Shown: positions 33,020-42,308 of the stretch, in pieces
How positions within the stretch are numbered: position 1 is the stretch's first letter
Layout of the letters: each line of letters opens with the position of its first letter
Assembly: GCF_030732985.1 (NCBI RefSeq)
Contig: NZ_JASHJX010000011.1
Span: 25,981-89,980 of the forward strand
Direction: 5' to 3'
Length of the DNA stretch: 64,000 nt
From: Nioella sp. MMSF_3534
Lineage (GTDB): Bacteria; Pseudomonadota; Alphaproteobacteria; Rhodobacterales; Rhodobacteraceae
Translations under genes and position numbers: made by a program
Notes under the pieces: generated by a model
Database searches by the model: none
Told to the model about the DNA's origin: nothing
The model's input: the letters and a program-made list of their open reading frames with translations, nothing else

Positions 33020-34321
33020 ATGCTGGACATCATCATAAGGCAGGCAAACCTGCCGGACGGACAGGGGCCGGTCGATATCGCCATCCAGGGCGACAAGATC
33101 GCAGAGATCGCGCCCCGGATCGACGCCACCGCACGGGAGGAGATCGACGCCACGGGCCGGCTCGTCTGCCCGCCCTTCACCGACCCGCATTTCCATATGG
33201 ATGCGACGCTGAGCCTTGGCCTGCCGCGCATGAATGTCTCGGGCACGCTGCTGGAGGGCATCGCGCTATGGGGGGAGTTGAAGCCGCTTCTGACGCCTGA
33301 GGCGGTGATCGAACGCGCGCTTCGCTATTGCGACCTTGCGGTGTCGCAGGGCCTACTGGCGATCCGGTCGCATGTGGACGTGTCGACCGCGCCGCTGGTG
33401 GGGGTCGAGGCGCTCTTGGAAGTGCGCAAGCAGGTTGCGCCCTATATCGACCTGCAACTGGTGGCCTTCCCGCAAGACGGGCTCTACCGCGCGGAAAAGG
33501 CAGAGGAAAACCTGATACGCTCGCTCGATATGGGGGTCGATGTGGTGGGCGGCATTCCGCATTTCGAACGCACCATGGCCGATGGTGCGCGGTCGGTCAC
33601 GCGGCTGGCCGAGATCGCGGCGGACCGGGGCCTGATGCTGGATCTGCATTGCGACGAAAGCGACGATCCGATGTCGCGCCACGTGGAAACGCTGGCCTAT
33701 GAAACCACGCGACTCGGGCTTGGCGGGCGGGTCACGGCCAGCCACGTCACCGCGATGCATTCCTATGACAACTATTATGCGTCCAAGCTCATCCCCCTGA
33801 TCGCGGAAAGCGGCATGAACGTGGTGCCCAATCCGCTGATCAACATCACCCTTCAGGGCCGGTCCGACACCTATCCGCGCCGTCGCGGCCTGACCCGCGT
33901 GCCGGAACTGCGCGCGGCGGGCGTGAACGTGGCCTTCGGGCAGGATTGCACGATGGACCCTTGGTATTCGCTCGGGTCCGCCGACATGCTGGAAGTGGCG
34001 CATATGGGCGTGCACGCGGTGCCCATGACCTCACGCGAGGCGATGGACTGGGCCTTTACCTCGGTCACCCAGAACGGTGCCAAGGCCATGGGCCTGCCGG
34101 ACCCCACGATCCGGCCAGGCGGCCCGGCCAGCATGGTCGTGCTGCAGGCCAAAGACCCGATCGAGGCGGTGCGGATGAAAGCCACACGGCTGGCGGTTCT
34201 GAAACACGGCAAGGTGCTGTCGCGCACTGCGCCGCGCCTGGCCACGCTGTCCCTGCCCGGCCGCCCGGAAACGCTCGACCCGGCGGACTACGCGCCGGTC
34301 TCGGCGGAAAACCCAACATAA
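33020..34321 (+). CDS. codA: Cytosine deaminase-type amidohydrolase
   Basis: A 433-residue metal-dependent deaminase of the CodA group, converting cytosine (or a related base) to uracil. Metal-site residues are DPHFHMDATLSLG (His-x-His), the histidine in LDLHCDESDDPMSRH and the aspartate in FGQDCTMDPWYS. HVDVSTAPLVG and TLQGRSDTYPRRRG are also conserved. A GGGAGA ribosome site precedes the ATG. It heads an operon with a BMP-type ABC importer and an amidase, so a salvage role for imported nucleobases is likely. Some members act on isocytosine, creatinine-like or N-substituted bases. Confidence 0.86.
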   Translation: MLDIIIRQANLPDGQGPVDIAIQGDKIAEIAPRIDATAREEIDATGRLVCPPFTDPHFHMDATLSLGLPRMNVSGTLLEGIALWGELKPLLTPEAVIERALRYCDLAVSQGLLAIRSHVDVSTAPLVGVEALLEVRKQVAPYIDLQLVAFPQDGLYRAEKAEENLIRSLDMGVDVVGGIPHFERTMADGARSVTRLAEIAADRGLMLDLHCDESDDPMSRHVETLAYETTRLGLGGRVTASHVTAMHSYDNYYASKLIPLIAESGMNVVPNPLINITLQGRSDTYPRRRGLTRVPELRAAGVNVAFGQDCTMDPWYSLGSADMLEVAHMGVHAVPMTSREAMDWAFTSVTQNGAKAMGLPDPTIRPGGPASMVVLQAKDPIEAVRMKATRLAVLKHGKVLSRTAPRLATLSLPGRPETLDPADYAPVSAENPT

Positions 34322-34357
34322 AAAACCAAAACCGAACTCAACAGAGAGGATTAACCC

Positions 34358-35341
34358 ATGAAACTCACCACCACCCGCCGTCAGCTGATGATCGGTGCTG
34401 CCGCAACGCTCGCCACACCTGCCTTCGTGCGCCGCGTGAACGCGCAATCGGCTGTGCGCATCGCAGGCGTCCACATGTCGCCCGTGGAAAACGCCTGGAA
34501 CAGCCGCATCCACCTGGCCATGCAGGAGGCCGCGGCCTCTGGCCTGATCGAGTATGAATTCTCCGAAGGCGTGGCCCCCACCGACTACCCCCGCGCCATG
34601 CGCGAATATGCCGAGGGCGGCGCGCAGATCATCTGGGGCGAATCCTACGCCGTGGAGCGTGAGGCGCGTGAAGTGGCGGGCGACTATCCCGAAACCGCGT
34701 TCCTCATGGGCTCCTCCGGCGGGCCGGATGGTGACAATTTCGGCGTCTTCGGCACCCGCAACCACGAGGCGGCCTACCTGGCGGGCATGCTGGCGGGCCA
34801 TATGTCCGAAAGCAATGTCTTCGGCTCGGTCGGCGGTTATCCGATCCCCGAGGTGAACCTGCTGATCAACGCCTTCCGCATGGGTGTGGCTGAGGTGAAC
34901 CCCGACGCCACCTTCCTCAACGGCTTCATCGGTGCATGGTTCGACCCGGCCCGCGCGCAGGAAGCCGCGATTGCCCAGATCGACGCGGGCGCGGATATCC
35001 TCTTTGGTGAGCGGATCGGCACGGCGGACGCGGCGCAGGCGCGGGGCGTCAAGGCCATTGGGTCGCTGATCGACTATACGCCGCGCTACCCCGGCACCGT
35101 CTTCGCCAACGCGATCTGGAACTATGGGCCCACGATTGAGGCCATCGTGGCAGACGTGCAGGCGGGCAACCCCACTGGCCGGAACTACACGGAATACTCC
35201 TTCATGGCCCATGGCGGGAACGAGCTGATCTACGTGGCCGACGAAGTGCCCGCCGAGGCGATCCCGGCGATGGAGGCCAAGCAGGCGGCCATTGCGTCTG
35301 GCGAATGGGACGTTCCGATCGACGAAAGCGAACCGGCCTGA
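34358..35341 (+). CDS. BMP-family ABC substrate-binding protein
   Basis: A periplasmic protein of 327 residues. The N-terminus TTRRQLMIGAAATLATPAFV has paired arginines and looks like a Tat signal ending near NAQSA; no lipobox cysteine is present. The Bmp domain includes EYAEGGAQIIWGESYAVE, FLMGSSGGPDGDNFGVFG and NEAAYLAGMLAGHM-type segments. BMP proteins bind purine or pyrimidine nucleosides and related bases. It is the second gene of the codA operon and pairs with the ATPase and two permeases downstream. Confidence 0.9.
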   Translation: MKLTTTRRQLMIGAAATLATPAFVRRVNAQSAVRIAGVHMSPVENAWNSRIHLAMQEAAASGLIEYEFSEGVAPTDYPRAMREYAEGGAQIIWGESYAVEREAREVAGDYPETAFLMGSSGGPDGDNFGVFGTRNHEAAYLAGMLAGHMSESNVFGSVGGYPIPEVNLLINAFRMGVAEVNPDATFLNGFIGAWFDPARAQEAAIAQIDAGADILFGERIGTADAAQARGVKAIGSLIDYTPRYPGTVFANAIWNYGPTIEAIVADVQAGNPTGRNYTEYSFMAHGGNELIYVADEVPAEAIPAMEAKQAAIASGEWDVPIDESEPA

Positions 35342-35354
35342 TCGGGGCGCTGAC

Positions 35355-36713
35355 GTGACCGACGCCACGGCCCTTGCCGCCGCCATTGCCGAGGGGCAGG
35401 TTTCTGCCGCCGACGTGATGGAGGCAAGCCTTGCCGCCTGCCACGCGCAGGGGGCTTTGGGGGCCGTGGTGCATCTGGATGAAGACATGGCCCGCGCAGG
35501 CGCAGCGGCGGCGGACAAGCTGCCGAAAGATCAGCGCGGGCCGTTTCATGGCGTGCCTTTCCTGGTGAAGGATTTGGGTGGATTTGCGAAGGGGTTGTCC
35601 CCTGCTGCGGGCTCCGCTGCCATCCGCGCACAGGCGCGCAGGCCAGAGGCCGACAGCCACCTGTTGCAGGACCTGCGGCGCACAGGGCTCATTCCCTTCG
35701 GCATTACCGCAACGCCCCCGTTCGGCCTCTCCCTGACCTGCGAACCGGAAGGGCTGCCCGCCACCCGCAACCCATGGAACCCGGACCTCACCCCCGGCGG
35801 ATCGTCCGGCGGCGCGGCGGCGGCGGTTGCTGCCGGGATCGTCGCCATCGCCCATGCCACCGATGCCGCCGGGTCCATCCGCGTCCCCGCCGCTTGCTGT
35901 GGCTTGACCGGCTTGAAGCCCTCTCGCGGCGCAGTTCCGGGTGGTCCCGACTTTGCCAATCACCTGATGGGGATCGCGTCGGAACTGGTTCTTGCGCGAT
36001 CGGTGCGCGATGTGGAAGCAGCGTTCGGAGCCGTCTACCAGCCGCTCGCCCCCTATCACCTGTCAGACCGGCCCCGCATTGCCCTCGCCCTGCCCGACCG
36101 CTGCGGCCCAGACCAGAAACGGGCCGCAAAAGACGCCGCCGAGGCGCTGCGCGACGCGGGCTGCGAGGTGCATGACGTGCCCGCCCCCGACCGTATGGGG
36201 GCCGAGGCCCATGCCATCGCCCGCACGATCCTGTCGGTGTCGCTGGCCGAGTGGCTGGCCGCGCTGAAGATCCCCGACGATCAGGTGCCGCCCCTTGCCG
36301 CCGCCATGGCCGCCGAGGGCCGCGCGATGCCCGCCACCGCGCTTTTCGCCGCCTCCCGGCAACTGGCACGGCTGACCAACCGCGCCCGTAAACTCTTCGT
36401 CGCGGCGGACGCGGTGCTGATGCCGGTCCTGTCCTCAGCCCCCCTGCCCGTCGGCGCGCTTGACCTGTCGGGCAGCGACCCCGAGGCGCATATGGCGGCG
36501 CTGGAGGCCTTCGCCCCGAACGCGGCCCTGGCCAATGTCGCGGGGCTGCCCGCGCTGGCGCTGCCCTTCGGCATGGCAGTCGGCCTGCCCCTTGGCGTGC
36601 AACTGATCGGCCCGCAGGGATCGGACTTCGCGCTGCTCTCGCTGGCGGCCATGCTGGAACCCCGCGCCCCCGCCCTTCCCTTCCCCTTCCCAATCGCAGG
36701 CCTGCCCGTATGA
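35355..36713 (+). CDS. Amidase-signature hydrolase in the nucleobase uptake operon
   Basis: A 452-residue amidase with the Ser-cisSer-Lys site: lysine in FLVKDLGG, the glycine/serine loop PGGSSGGAAAAVAAG and the nucleophile region TDAAGSIRVPAACCGLTGLKP. A GTG start at 35355, 13 bases after the BMP stop, is chosen because any upstream ATG lies inside the BMP gene. Its stop overlaps the ATPase start (ATGA). The substrate is unknown. Lying inside the transporter operon it may hydrolyse the imported compound or its ring-opened amide. It is not likely to be GatA, since no gatB or gatC is near. Confidence 0.85.
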   Translation: MTDATALAAAIAEGQVSAADVMEASLAACHAQGALGAVVHLDEDMARAGAAAADKLPKDQRGPFHGVPFLVKDLGGFAKGLSPAAGSAAIRAQARRPEADSHLLQDLRRTGLIPFGITATPPFGLSLTCEPEGLPATRNPWNPDLTPGGSSGGAAAAVAAGIVAIAHATDAAGSIRVPAACCGLTGLKPSRGAVPGGPDFANHLMGIASELVLARSVRDVEAAFGAVYQPLAPYHLSDRPRIALALPDRCGPDQKRAAKDAAEALRDAGCEVHDVPAPDRMGAEAHAIARTILSVSLAEWLAALKIPDDQVPPLAAAMAAEGRAMPATALFAASRQLARLTNRARKLFVAADAVLMPVLSSAPLPVGALDLSGSDPEAHMAALEAFAPNAALANVAGLPALALPFGMAVGLPLGVQLIGPQGSDFALLSLAAMLEPRAPALPFPFPIAGLPV

Positions 36714-38230
36714 CCAAGGTTCTGGAGCTTCACAACATCACCAAGCGGTTCGGCGCCCTGACCGCCAATGACGACGTGACCCTTACGCTCGACCAAGGCG
36801 AAATCCTCGCGCTGCTTGGCGAAAACGGCGCCGGGAAAACGACGCTGATGAACATCCTTTTCGGCCATTACGCCGCCGATGAGGGGCATGTGAAGGTCTT
36901 CGGGCAAGAACTGCCCCCCGGCCTGCCGCGCGCGGCCATCGCGGCGGGTGTGGGCATGGTGCACCAGCATTTCACGCTGGCGGGCAACCTGACGGTTCTG
37001 GAAAACGTGATGCTGGGGTCGGAGCCGCTGACCCGGCTGACATCGGCGCGGGGGGCCGCACGAAAGAAGCTGATGCAGATCGCCGACCGCTTCGGCCTGC
37101 CGGTGAAGCCCGAGGCGAAGGTCAGTGCGCTGTCCGTGGGCGAACGGCAGCGGGTGGAGATCCTGAAGGCGCTCTACCGCGATGCGCGGGTGCTGATCCT
37201 CGATGAACCCACGGCGGTGTTGGCCCGGCCCGAGGCGATGCGGCTGTTCGAGACCCTGCGCGACATGACCAAGGAGGGGCTCTCGCTCATCTTCATTAGC
37301 CATAAGCTGCATGAGGTCATGGCGGCCTCCGACCGGGTGGCGGTGCTGAGGGGCGGTAAAATGGTGGCCGAACGGCGCACCAATGACACGAACCCCGGCG
37401 AGTTGGCGGAGCTTATGGTTGGCCGCAAGGTGGAACGGCCCGTGCGCCATGACCACCAGATCGGCGCGCCGGTGCTGGTGGCGGACAAGGTGCGGGTGGC
37501 GGATGGCGGGGAAACCCGGCTCGATGACGTGTCCTTCACCGTCCATGCAGGCGAAATCCTGGGCATCGTCGGTGTCTCCGGCAACGGTCAGGCCGCGCTT
37601 GGCGCGCTTCTGTCGGGGCTGGCGCATCCGGCCTCTGGCTCGCTCACGCTCGCGGATCAGGATGTGGGCCATCTGGGACCGCGCGGCATGATCCGGGCGG
37701 GCGCGGGCCGGGTGCCGGAGGACCGCCATTCGGAGGGCGTGGTGGGCGAGCTTAGCCTTTGGGAAAACGCGGTTCTGGAACGGCTGCGCACGCCGGAGTT
37801 TTCGCGCCGGGGCTTCGTGCGGCAAGGCGCGGCCAGAGCCTATGCGAATGACCTGATCAAGCGCTTCGACATTCGCGGGGCGGCCCCCGACACGCGGATC
37901 CGGCTGCTGTCCGGCGGCAATATGCAAAAGCTCATCCTTGGCCGCGTCCTGTCCAACGGGCCGCGTTTCGTGCTGGCGAACCAGCCCACGCGGGGCCTCG
38001 ACGAGGGTGCGATTGCCGCTGTCCATGCCGAGTTGCTGGCGGCACGGGCCGAGGGCGCCGCGATCTTGCTGATATCGGAAGAACTGGAGGAAGCCGTGGC
38101 CCTGTCGGACCGCATTCAGGCCATTGTGAAAGGCCGCCTGTCGGAACCAATCTCGGCGGACGAGGCCGACCCGCAGCGATTGGGCCTGATGATGGCCGGT
38201 GTCTGGACGGAGGACGATCATGCGGCTTGA
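36710..38230 (+). CDS. ABC transporter ATP-binding protein, two-domain (BMP importer)
   Basis: A 506-residue protein with two fused ABC cassettes. The first is complete: Walker A LGENGAGKTTLMN, signature LSVGERQRVEI, Walker B VLILDEPTAVL. The second has a degenerate Walker A (VSGNGQAALG) but keeps LSGGNMQKLILGR and NQPTRGLDEG, the usual asymmetry of nucleoside/sugar-type importers. It starts within the amidase stop codon and overlaps the first permease by 11 bases. Confidence 0.93.
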   Translation: MTKVLELHNITKRFGALTANDDVTLTLDQGEILALLGENGAGKTTLMNILFGHYAADEGHVKVFGQELPPGLPRAAIAAGVGMVHQHFTLAGNLTVLENVMLGSEPLTRLTSARGAARKKLMQIADRFGLPVKPEAKVSALSVGERQRVEILKALYRDARVLILDEPTAVLARPEAMRLFETLRDMTKEGLSLIFISHKLHEVMAASDRVAVLRGGKMVAERRTNDTNPGELAELMVGRKVERPVRHDHQIGAPVLVADKVRVADGGETRLDDVSFTVHAGEILGIVGVSGNGQAALGALLSGLAHPASGSLTLADQDVGHLGPRGMIRAGAGRVPEDRHSEGVVGELSLWENAVLERLRTPEFSRRGFVRQGAARAYANDLIKRFDIRGAAPDTRIRLLSGGNMQKLILGRVLSNGPRFVLANQPTRGLDEGAIAAVHAELLAARAEGAAILLISEELEEAVALSDRIQAIVKGRLSEPISADEADPQRLGLMMAGVWTEDDHAA

Positions 38231-39263
38231 ACGACGCGCCCATGTGCCCCTGCACCTTGTCATTCTCGCGCCGCTCGCGGCCATCTTCGCGGCGCTTCTG
38301 CTGGCGGCGGGGCTGATTGCTGCGGCGGGGGTGAACCCGCTGACGGCCTATGGCGAGATGCTGACCGGCGCGCTAGGCTCGCGGCTGTCGATCACCGAGA
38401 TGCTGACGCGGGCAACGCCGCTCATCTTCACCGGGCTTGCCGCCGCCGTCGCCTTCCGCGCGCGGCTGTGGAATATCGGTGGCGAGGGACAGTTCTTCGT
38501 CGGCGCGCTGGTCACCGCGTGGATCGGCCATTCCCTGGGCGTGCCGGGCTGGATCGGCATTCCGCTGCTGATGCTCGCGGGCATGGCGGCGGGCGCGGCG
38601 CTGCTGGCGGGGCCTGCCTTCTTGCGGCTGCGCTTTGGCGTGGATGAGGTGGTGACCACCTTGCTGCTCAATTTCATCGTGATCCTCTTCGTGGGGCTGA
38701 TGATCGAAGGCCCGATGCGTGACCCGCTGGCCTTCGGCTGGCCCTCTTCCGTGCCGGTGGATGGCGATTTCCGCCTGCCCGATCTGGTGCCGCGCACGCG
38801 CCTTCACATCGGGCTTCTCTTCGCCATTGCCGCCGCCGGGGCCGTCTGGCTGGTGCTCGCGCGCACCGTCTTCGGGGCGGAGACGCGGGCGGCTGGCCTC
38901 AATGCCTCGGCCGCCGCCTTCGCGGGCATTTCCCTGCCCAAGACCATCATGGGCGTGGCGCTGCTCTCTGGCGCTTTGGCTGGCCTCGCCGGGTCGGTCG
39001 AGGTGATGGGCGTCACGGCGGGTGTCACCACCACGATGAGCCCCGGCTTCGGCTACGCGGGCATCGTCGTGGCCATGCTCGCCGCGCTTCACCCCGCGGG
39101 GGTCGTCGCGGCTGCCGTCTTCGTCGCCACGGTCTTCGTGGGGGCCGACGCCATGAGCCGCGCGACCGGCGTTCCCAGCTTCATCGCCGATGTGATCGTG
39201 GCGCTGTGCCTGCTGACCATGATCGTGGCCCTTCTCTTTACAACCTACCGGGTGCGCCGATGA
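38220..39263 (+). CDS. ABC transporter permease (BMP importer), first
   Basis: A 347-residue inner-membrane permease of the branched-chain/nucleoside family with about eight to ten hydrophobic helices. NIGGEGQFFVGALVTAWIG is the family signature near residue 85. The start at 38220 (MRLERRAHVPL) overlaps the ATPase end. With the following permease it should form a heterodimeric channel for the nucleobase or nucleoside ligand. Confidence 0.9.
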   Translation: MRLERRAHVPLHLVILAPLAAIFAALLLAAGLIAAAGVNPLTAYGEMLTGALGSRLSITEMLTRATPLIFTGLAAAVAFRARLWNIGGEGQFFVGALVTAWIGHSLGVPGWIGIPLLMLAGMAAGAALLAGPAFLRLRFGVDEVVTTLLLNFIVILFVGLMIEGPMRDPLAFGWPSSVPVDGDFRLPDLVPRTRLHIGLLFAIAAAGAVWLVLARTVFGAETRAAGLNASAAAFAGISLPKTIMGVALLSGALAGLAGSVEVMGVTAGVTTTMSPGFGYAGIVVAMLAALHPAGVVAAAVFVATVFVGADAMSRATGVPSFIADVIVALCLLTMIVALLFTTYRVRR

Positions 39264-40201
39264 GTGACGCGATTGACCTTCTGATGAACACGAGCCTCTG
39301 GGCGGCGGTCCTGCGTATTGCGACGCCGCTGATTTTCGGGGTCCTCGGGGCGCTGCTGTGCGAACGTTCGGGCGTGCTGAACCTGGGGATCGAGGGGATC
39401 ATGACCATGGGCGCGATGAGCGGCTGGCTCGCCGTCTATATGGGCGCGCCATTGCTGGTGGGGCTGATGGTGGCCGCGATCTGCGGGGCGTTGATGGGGT
39501 TGATCCATGCGGGGCTGACGGTGCCACTTGGCCTGTCGCAGCATGTATCGGGGCTTGGCATCACGCTCTTTGCGTCGGCGCTGGCCTATTACCTCTACCG
39601 GCTGATCGTGGTGGTGGGTGAAACCCCGCCCGCAATCGAGGCGTTTCAGCCTCTGGATCTGCCTGTCCTGTCGGACCTGCCCATTGTCGGACCGATCCTG
39701 TTTTCGCAAAGCGTACCGACCTATCTGGCGCTGCTGTCGGTGGCGGTCATGGCTTATGTGCTGGCGCGCACCCCGCTTGGGCTGGCCATTCGCATGACCG
39801 GTGAAAACCCCCATGCGGTCGAGGCGCAGGGGCTGAACCCGATCCGCATCCGCATTGGCGCGGTGGTGGCGGGATCCGCCCTGATGGCGGTTGGCGGGGC
39901 CTTCCTGACGACGGCGGCGTTCAACAGCTTCTTCCCCGGCATGGTGCAGGGGCGCGGCTGGATCTGCATTGCTCTGGTGGTGTTTGCCAGTTGGCGGCCG
40001 GGCAAGGCGCTGATCGGCGCGCTGCTGTTTGCCTTCTTCGACGCCTACCAGTTGCGGCTGCAAACGGCGATTGAGGGCGTGCCCTATCAGCTGTTCCTGA
40101 TGGCGCCCTACGTGCTGTCCATCGTGGCGCTGATCCTGGTGGCGCGGCGCGCGGAAGTGCCCGCCGCCCTGATGGCCCCCTACCGCCGCGGGGAGCGTTA
40201 G
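39260..40201 (+). CDS. ABC transporter permease (BMP importer), second
   Basis: A 313-residue permease, partner of the preceding one. LCERSGVLNLGIEGIMTMGA near residue 30 is the family signature. A translational ATGA overlap joins the two genes. The stop codon overlaps the stop of the convergent GntR gene by 4 bases (40198-40201), so the two operons abut without any spacer or terminator. Confidence 0.9.
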   Translation: MSDAIDLLMNTSLWAAVLRIATPLIFGVLGALLCERSGVLNLGIEGIMTMGAMSGWLAVYMGAPLLVGLMVAAICGALMGLIHAGLTVPLGLSQHVSGLGITLFASALAYYLYRLIVVVGETPPAIEAFQPLDLPVLSDLPIVGPILFSQSVPTYLALLSVAVMAYVLARTPLGLAIRMTGENPHAVEAQGLNPIRIRIGAVVAGSALMAVGGAFLTTAAFNSFFPGMVQGRGWICIALVVFASWRPGKALIGALLFAFFDAYQLRLQTAIEGVPYQLFLMAPYVLSIVALILVARRAEVPAALMAPYRRGER

Positions 40202-40854
40202 GAGAACGCAGCCATCGCGTGGGACAGGCCGTTGCGGATATGGGTTTCCAGAATGGCCTGGGCCTTCGCAGCGTCCCGCGCGAGCGCCGCTTCGAACATC
40301 GCCCGGTGTTCCTGTGCCGCGATCTCCCCCCGATGGGTCAGCACGAGCATCTGGTAGCGCAGATACTTGTCAAACAGCGTGGCGTGAAGCGACAGAAGGT
40401 TGCGGGAATTGCAAGCCTGGATCATCGCCAGGTGAAATTCCCAGTCATAGCGCTTCCACTGTTCCTTGTTGGTCTCATCCCCGGACAGCATCTGCTTTTC
40501 CATCAGGTGCAGCTTGTGATGGGCAGCCACGAGGTTGCCTTCCCAATCCGCGTCCCCGTTCTCGATCGACACCTTGAGGGCGGAGCATTCCAGCAGCACC
40601 CGCAGATCGGCGATCTCGATCAGATCCTCGCGCGAGACCGGGGTCACGAAGAACCCGCGCTGTTCCTCGGCGGCGACAAAGCCTTCGCTGGCCAGCCGGT
40701 TCAGGGTTTCGCGCAAGGTGGACACGCTTGCGGCATAGCGCGATTTCAGCGGCTCCAGCTTCAGCTTCGATCCCGGCGCAAGCCGCCCGAAGATGATATC
40801 GCGTTTGATCGCGTCGTAGGTGGTTGAGCCTACTGTGTTCAGTGTCTTGATCAT
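40198..40854 (-). CDS. GntR-family regulator, FCD subgroup
   Basis: A 218-residue GntR protein. The N-terminal winged HTH covers about residues 10-70 (TYDAIKRDIIFGRLAPGSKL, LRETLNRLASEGFV). The C-terminal all-helical FCD domain has ligand/metal positions in RVLLECSAL, WEFHLAMIQACN, EHRAMFEAAL and THIRNGL. The ATG at 40854 follows AGGAG. It is divergent from the MocA-TRAP-aroE operon, which it probably represses until a carboxylate ligand binds. Two overlapping palindromes (40889-40913) in the shared promoter are its likely operators. Confidence 0.9.
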   Translation of the reverse strand: MIKTLNTVGSTTYDAIKRDIIFGRLAPGSKLKLEPLKSRYAASVSTLRETLNRLASEGFVAAEEQRGFFVTPVSREDLIEIADLRVLLECSALKVSIENGDADWEGNLVAAHHKLHLMEKQMLSGDETNKEQWKRYDWEFHLAMIQACNSRNLLSLHATLFDKYLRYQMLVLTHRGEIAAQEHRAMFEAALARDAAKAQAILETHIRNGLSHAMAAFS

Positions 40855-40888
40855 ACCGATCTCCTGCCCGGTATTCCTTCGTTTTCCT

Positions 40889-40913
40889 GACAAGTAGCAA
40901 CTTGTCCGACAAG
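40889..40913. promoter_or_regulatory. Overlapping GntR/FCD operators
   Basis: GACAAGT-AGCA-ACTTGTC (40889-40906) overlaps CTTGTC-C-GACAAG (40901-40913). The second has the TTGTCnGACAA form expected of FCD-type GntR sites. They lie 35 bases before the GntR start and about 200 bases before the divergent oxidoreductase. The rest of the gap to 41113 is AT-rich promoter DNA without a gene. Confidence 0.65.
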
Positions 40914-41113
40914 CTTCAATCTAGCAGGATTTTTTACGTTTTTCAAAATATCCTATATTATTGATTTTATCTGCTAACACCTCTATCGTCGATTCGACAA
41001 ACAAGAACAGGGCGCAATGCCCCTGCGACAGACCGGAACAGAACAGACGTGACATCAGCGGACGACATGACACCCACACGCAGAGATTGCCCTGACACGG
41101 GACGCGCAAAGCC

Positions 41114-42190
41114 ATGAATGGCCCGACACGCATTGCGATTGTCGGCGCGGGATTGGTCGGCCGGCGTCACGCAGAGGCCATCTGGCGCAATCCGGGCGCG
41201 GATGTCTCCGCTATCGTCGACCCGAGTGACGAGGCCCGCCAGTATGCTGCACAGCACGGAATTCCCTGCCACGGCAGCCTTGCGGAGCTCTTTGCCTCCG
41301 ACCATCCCGATGGGGTCATCCTGTCCACCCCGACCCTGATGCATGTGGATCAGGGGCTGGAGTGCATTCGCAACCGCTGTGCCGTGCTGGTCGAAAAGCC
41401 GATCTCCGCCAGCGCCAAGGACGCCATGCAACTGGTACGGGCGGCAGAACAGGCGGATGTGCCGTTGCTCGTCGGCCATCACCGCCGCCATAACCCGCTG
41501 GTCCAGAAGGCCAAGCAGATCATCGACAGCGGGGCCGTCGGCGCGATCCGCGCGGTGCATTCGCAATGCTGGTTCTACAAGCCCGACCACTATTTCGACA
41601 TCGCCCCCTGGCGGACCCGCACAGGGGCCGGGCCGATTTCGGTCAACCTGGTGCATGACATCGACCTTCTGCGCCATCTTTGCGGAGAGATTGTCAGCGT
41701 TCAGGCGCAGACCGCCCCGTCGAGCCGCGGTTTCGAGAACGAAGAAGTGGCCGGTGCGGTGATGCGGTTCGAAAACGGCGCTATCGGCACGGTGACCCTG
41801 TCCGACGGGATCGTTGCACCCTGGAGCTGGGAACTGACCGCGCGCGAATACCCGGTTTATCCGGCCACGTCGCAAAGCTGCTACCTGATCGGTGGCAGCG
41901 AGGCGTCGCTGTCGCTGCCAGATTGCACCTTGTGGAACCAGACCGGCAGACGTGACTGGTGGGAGCCGATCAACGCGACCACTGTTTCCCGCCCCTCCTC
42001 CGATCCGCTGGAAAACCAGATCGCGCATTTCCTGTCGGTCATCGCCGGAGAGGCGGAGCCGCTGGTCTCTGGCCGGGAAGGCACCCGGACGCTCAGCGTC
42101 ATCGAAGCCATCCAGAAATCCGCGCTGACCGGACAGGCGGAGGTGCCGGAAACCTTTGCGGACACGCCCTCTGTCGGGTTGGCCATATGA
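41114..42190 (+). CDS. Gfo/Idh/MocA-family oxidoreductase
   Basis: A 358-residue NAD(P)-dependent dehydrogenase. The Rossmann motif is RIAIVGAGLVGRRHAEAI; VLVEKPIS carries the conserved EKP lysine; NLVHDIDLLRHLCGE carries the catalytic histidine. It is the first gene of the operon divergent from GntR, upstream of a TRAP transporter and shikimate-type genes. A polyol or cyclitol acid such as quinate is a plausible substrate, but members of this family oxidise many sugars, inositols and hydroxy acids, and the sequence does not decide. Confidence 0.85.
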   Translation: MNGPTRIAIVGAGLVGRRHAEAIWRNPGADVSAIVDPSDEARQYAAQHGIPCHGSLAELFASDHPDGVILSTPTLMHVDQGLECIRNRCAVLVEKPISASAKDAMQLVRAAEQADVPLLVGHHRRHNPLVQKAKQIIDSGAVGAIRAVHSQCWFYKPDHYFDIAPWRTRTGAGPISVNLVHDIDLLRHLCGEIVSVQAQTAPSSRGFENEEVAGAVMRFENGAIGTVTLSDGIVAPWSWELTAREYPVYPATSQSCYLIGGSEASLSLPDCTLWNQTGRRDWWEPINATTVSRPSSDPLENQIAHFLSVIAGEAEPLVSGREGTRTLSVIEAIQKSALTGQAEVPETFADTPSVGLAI

Positions 42191-42308
42191 CGAGAGACAG
42201 CAGGCAAGAGACATTCACCACGCCCCTTACGCACAGCCAAGGTTGTTGCGGGCGGCACTACCCAAACCGCTGACCATCCAGCAAAACTCGTGTCAGGGAG
42301 GACACATC

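Noticed and set aside
36281..38284. A 667-codon open frame on the minus strand opposite the ABC ATPase
   Set aside because: Antisense to a clear two-cassette ATPase and the amidase end; histidine/arginine-rich shadow translation.
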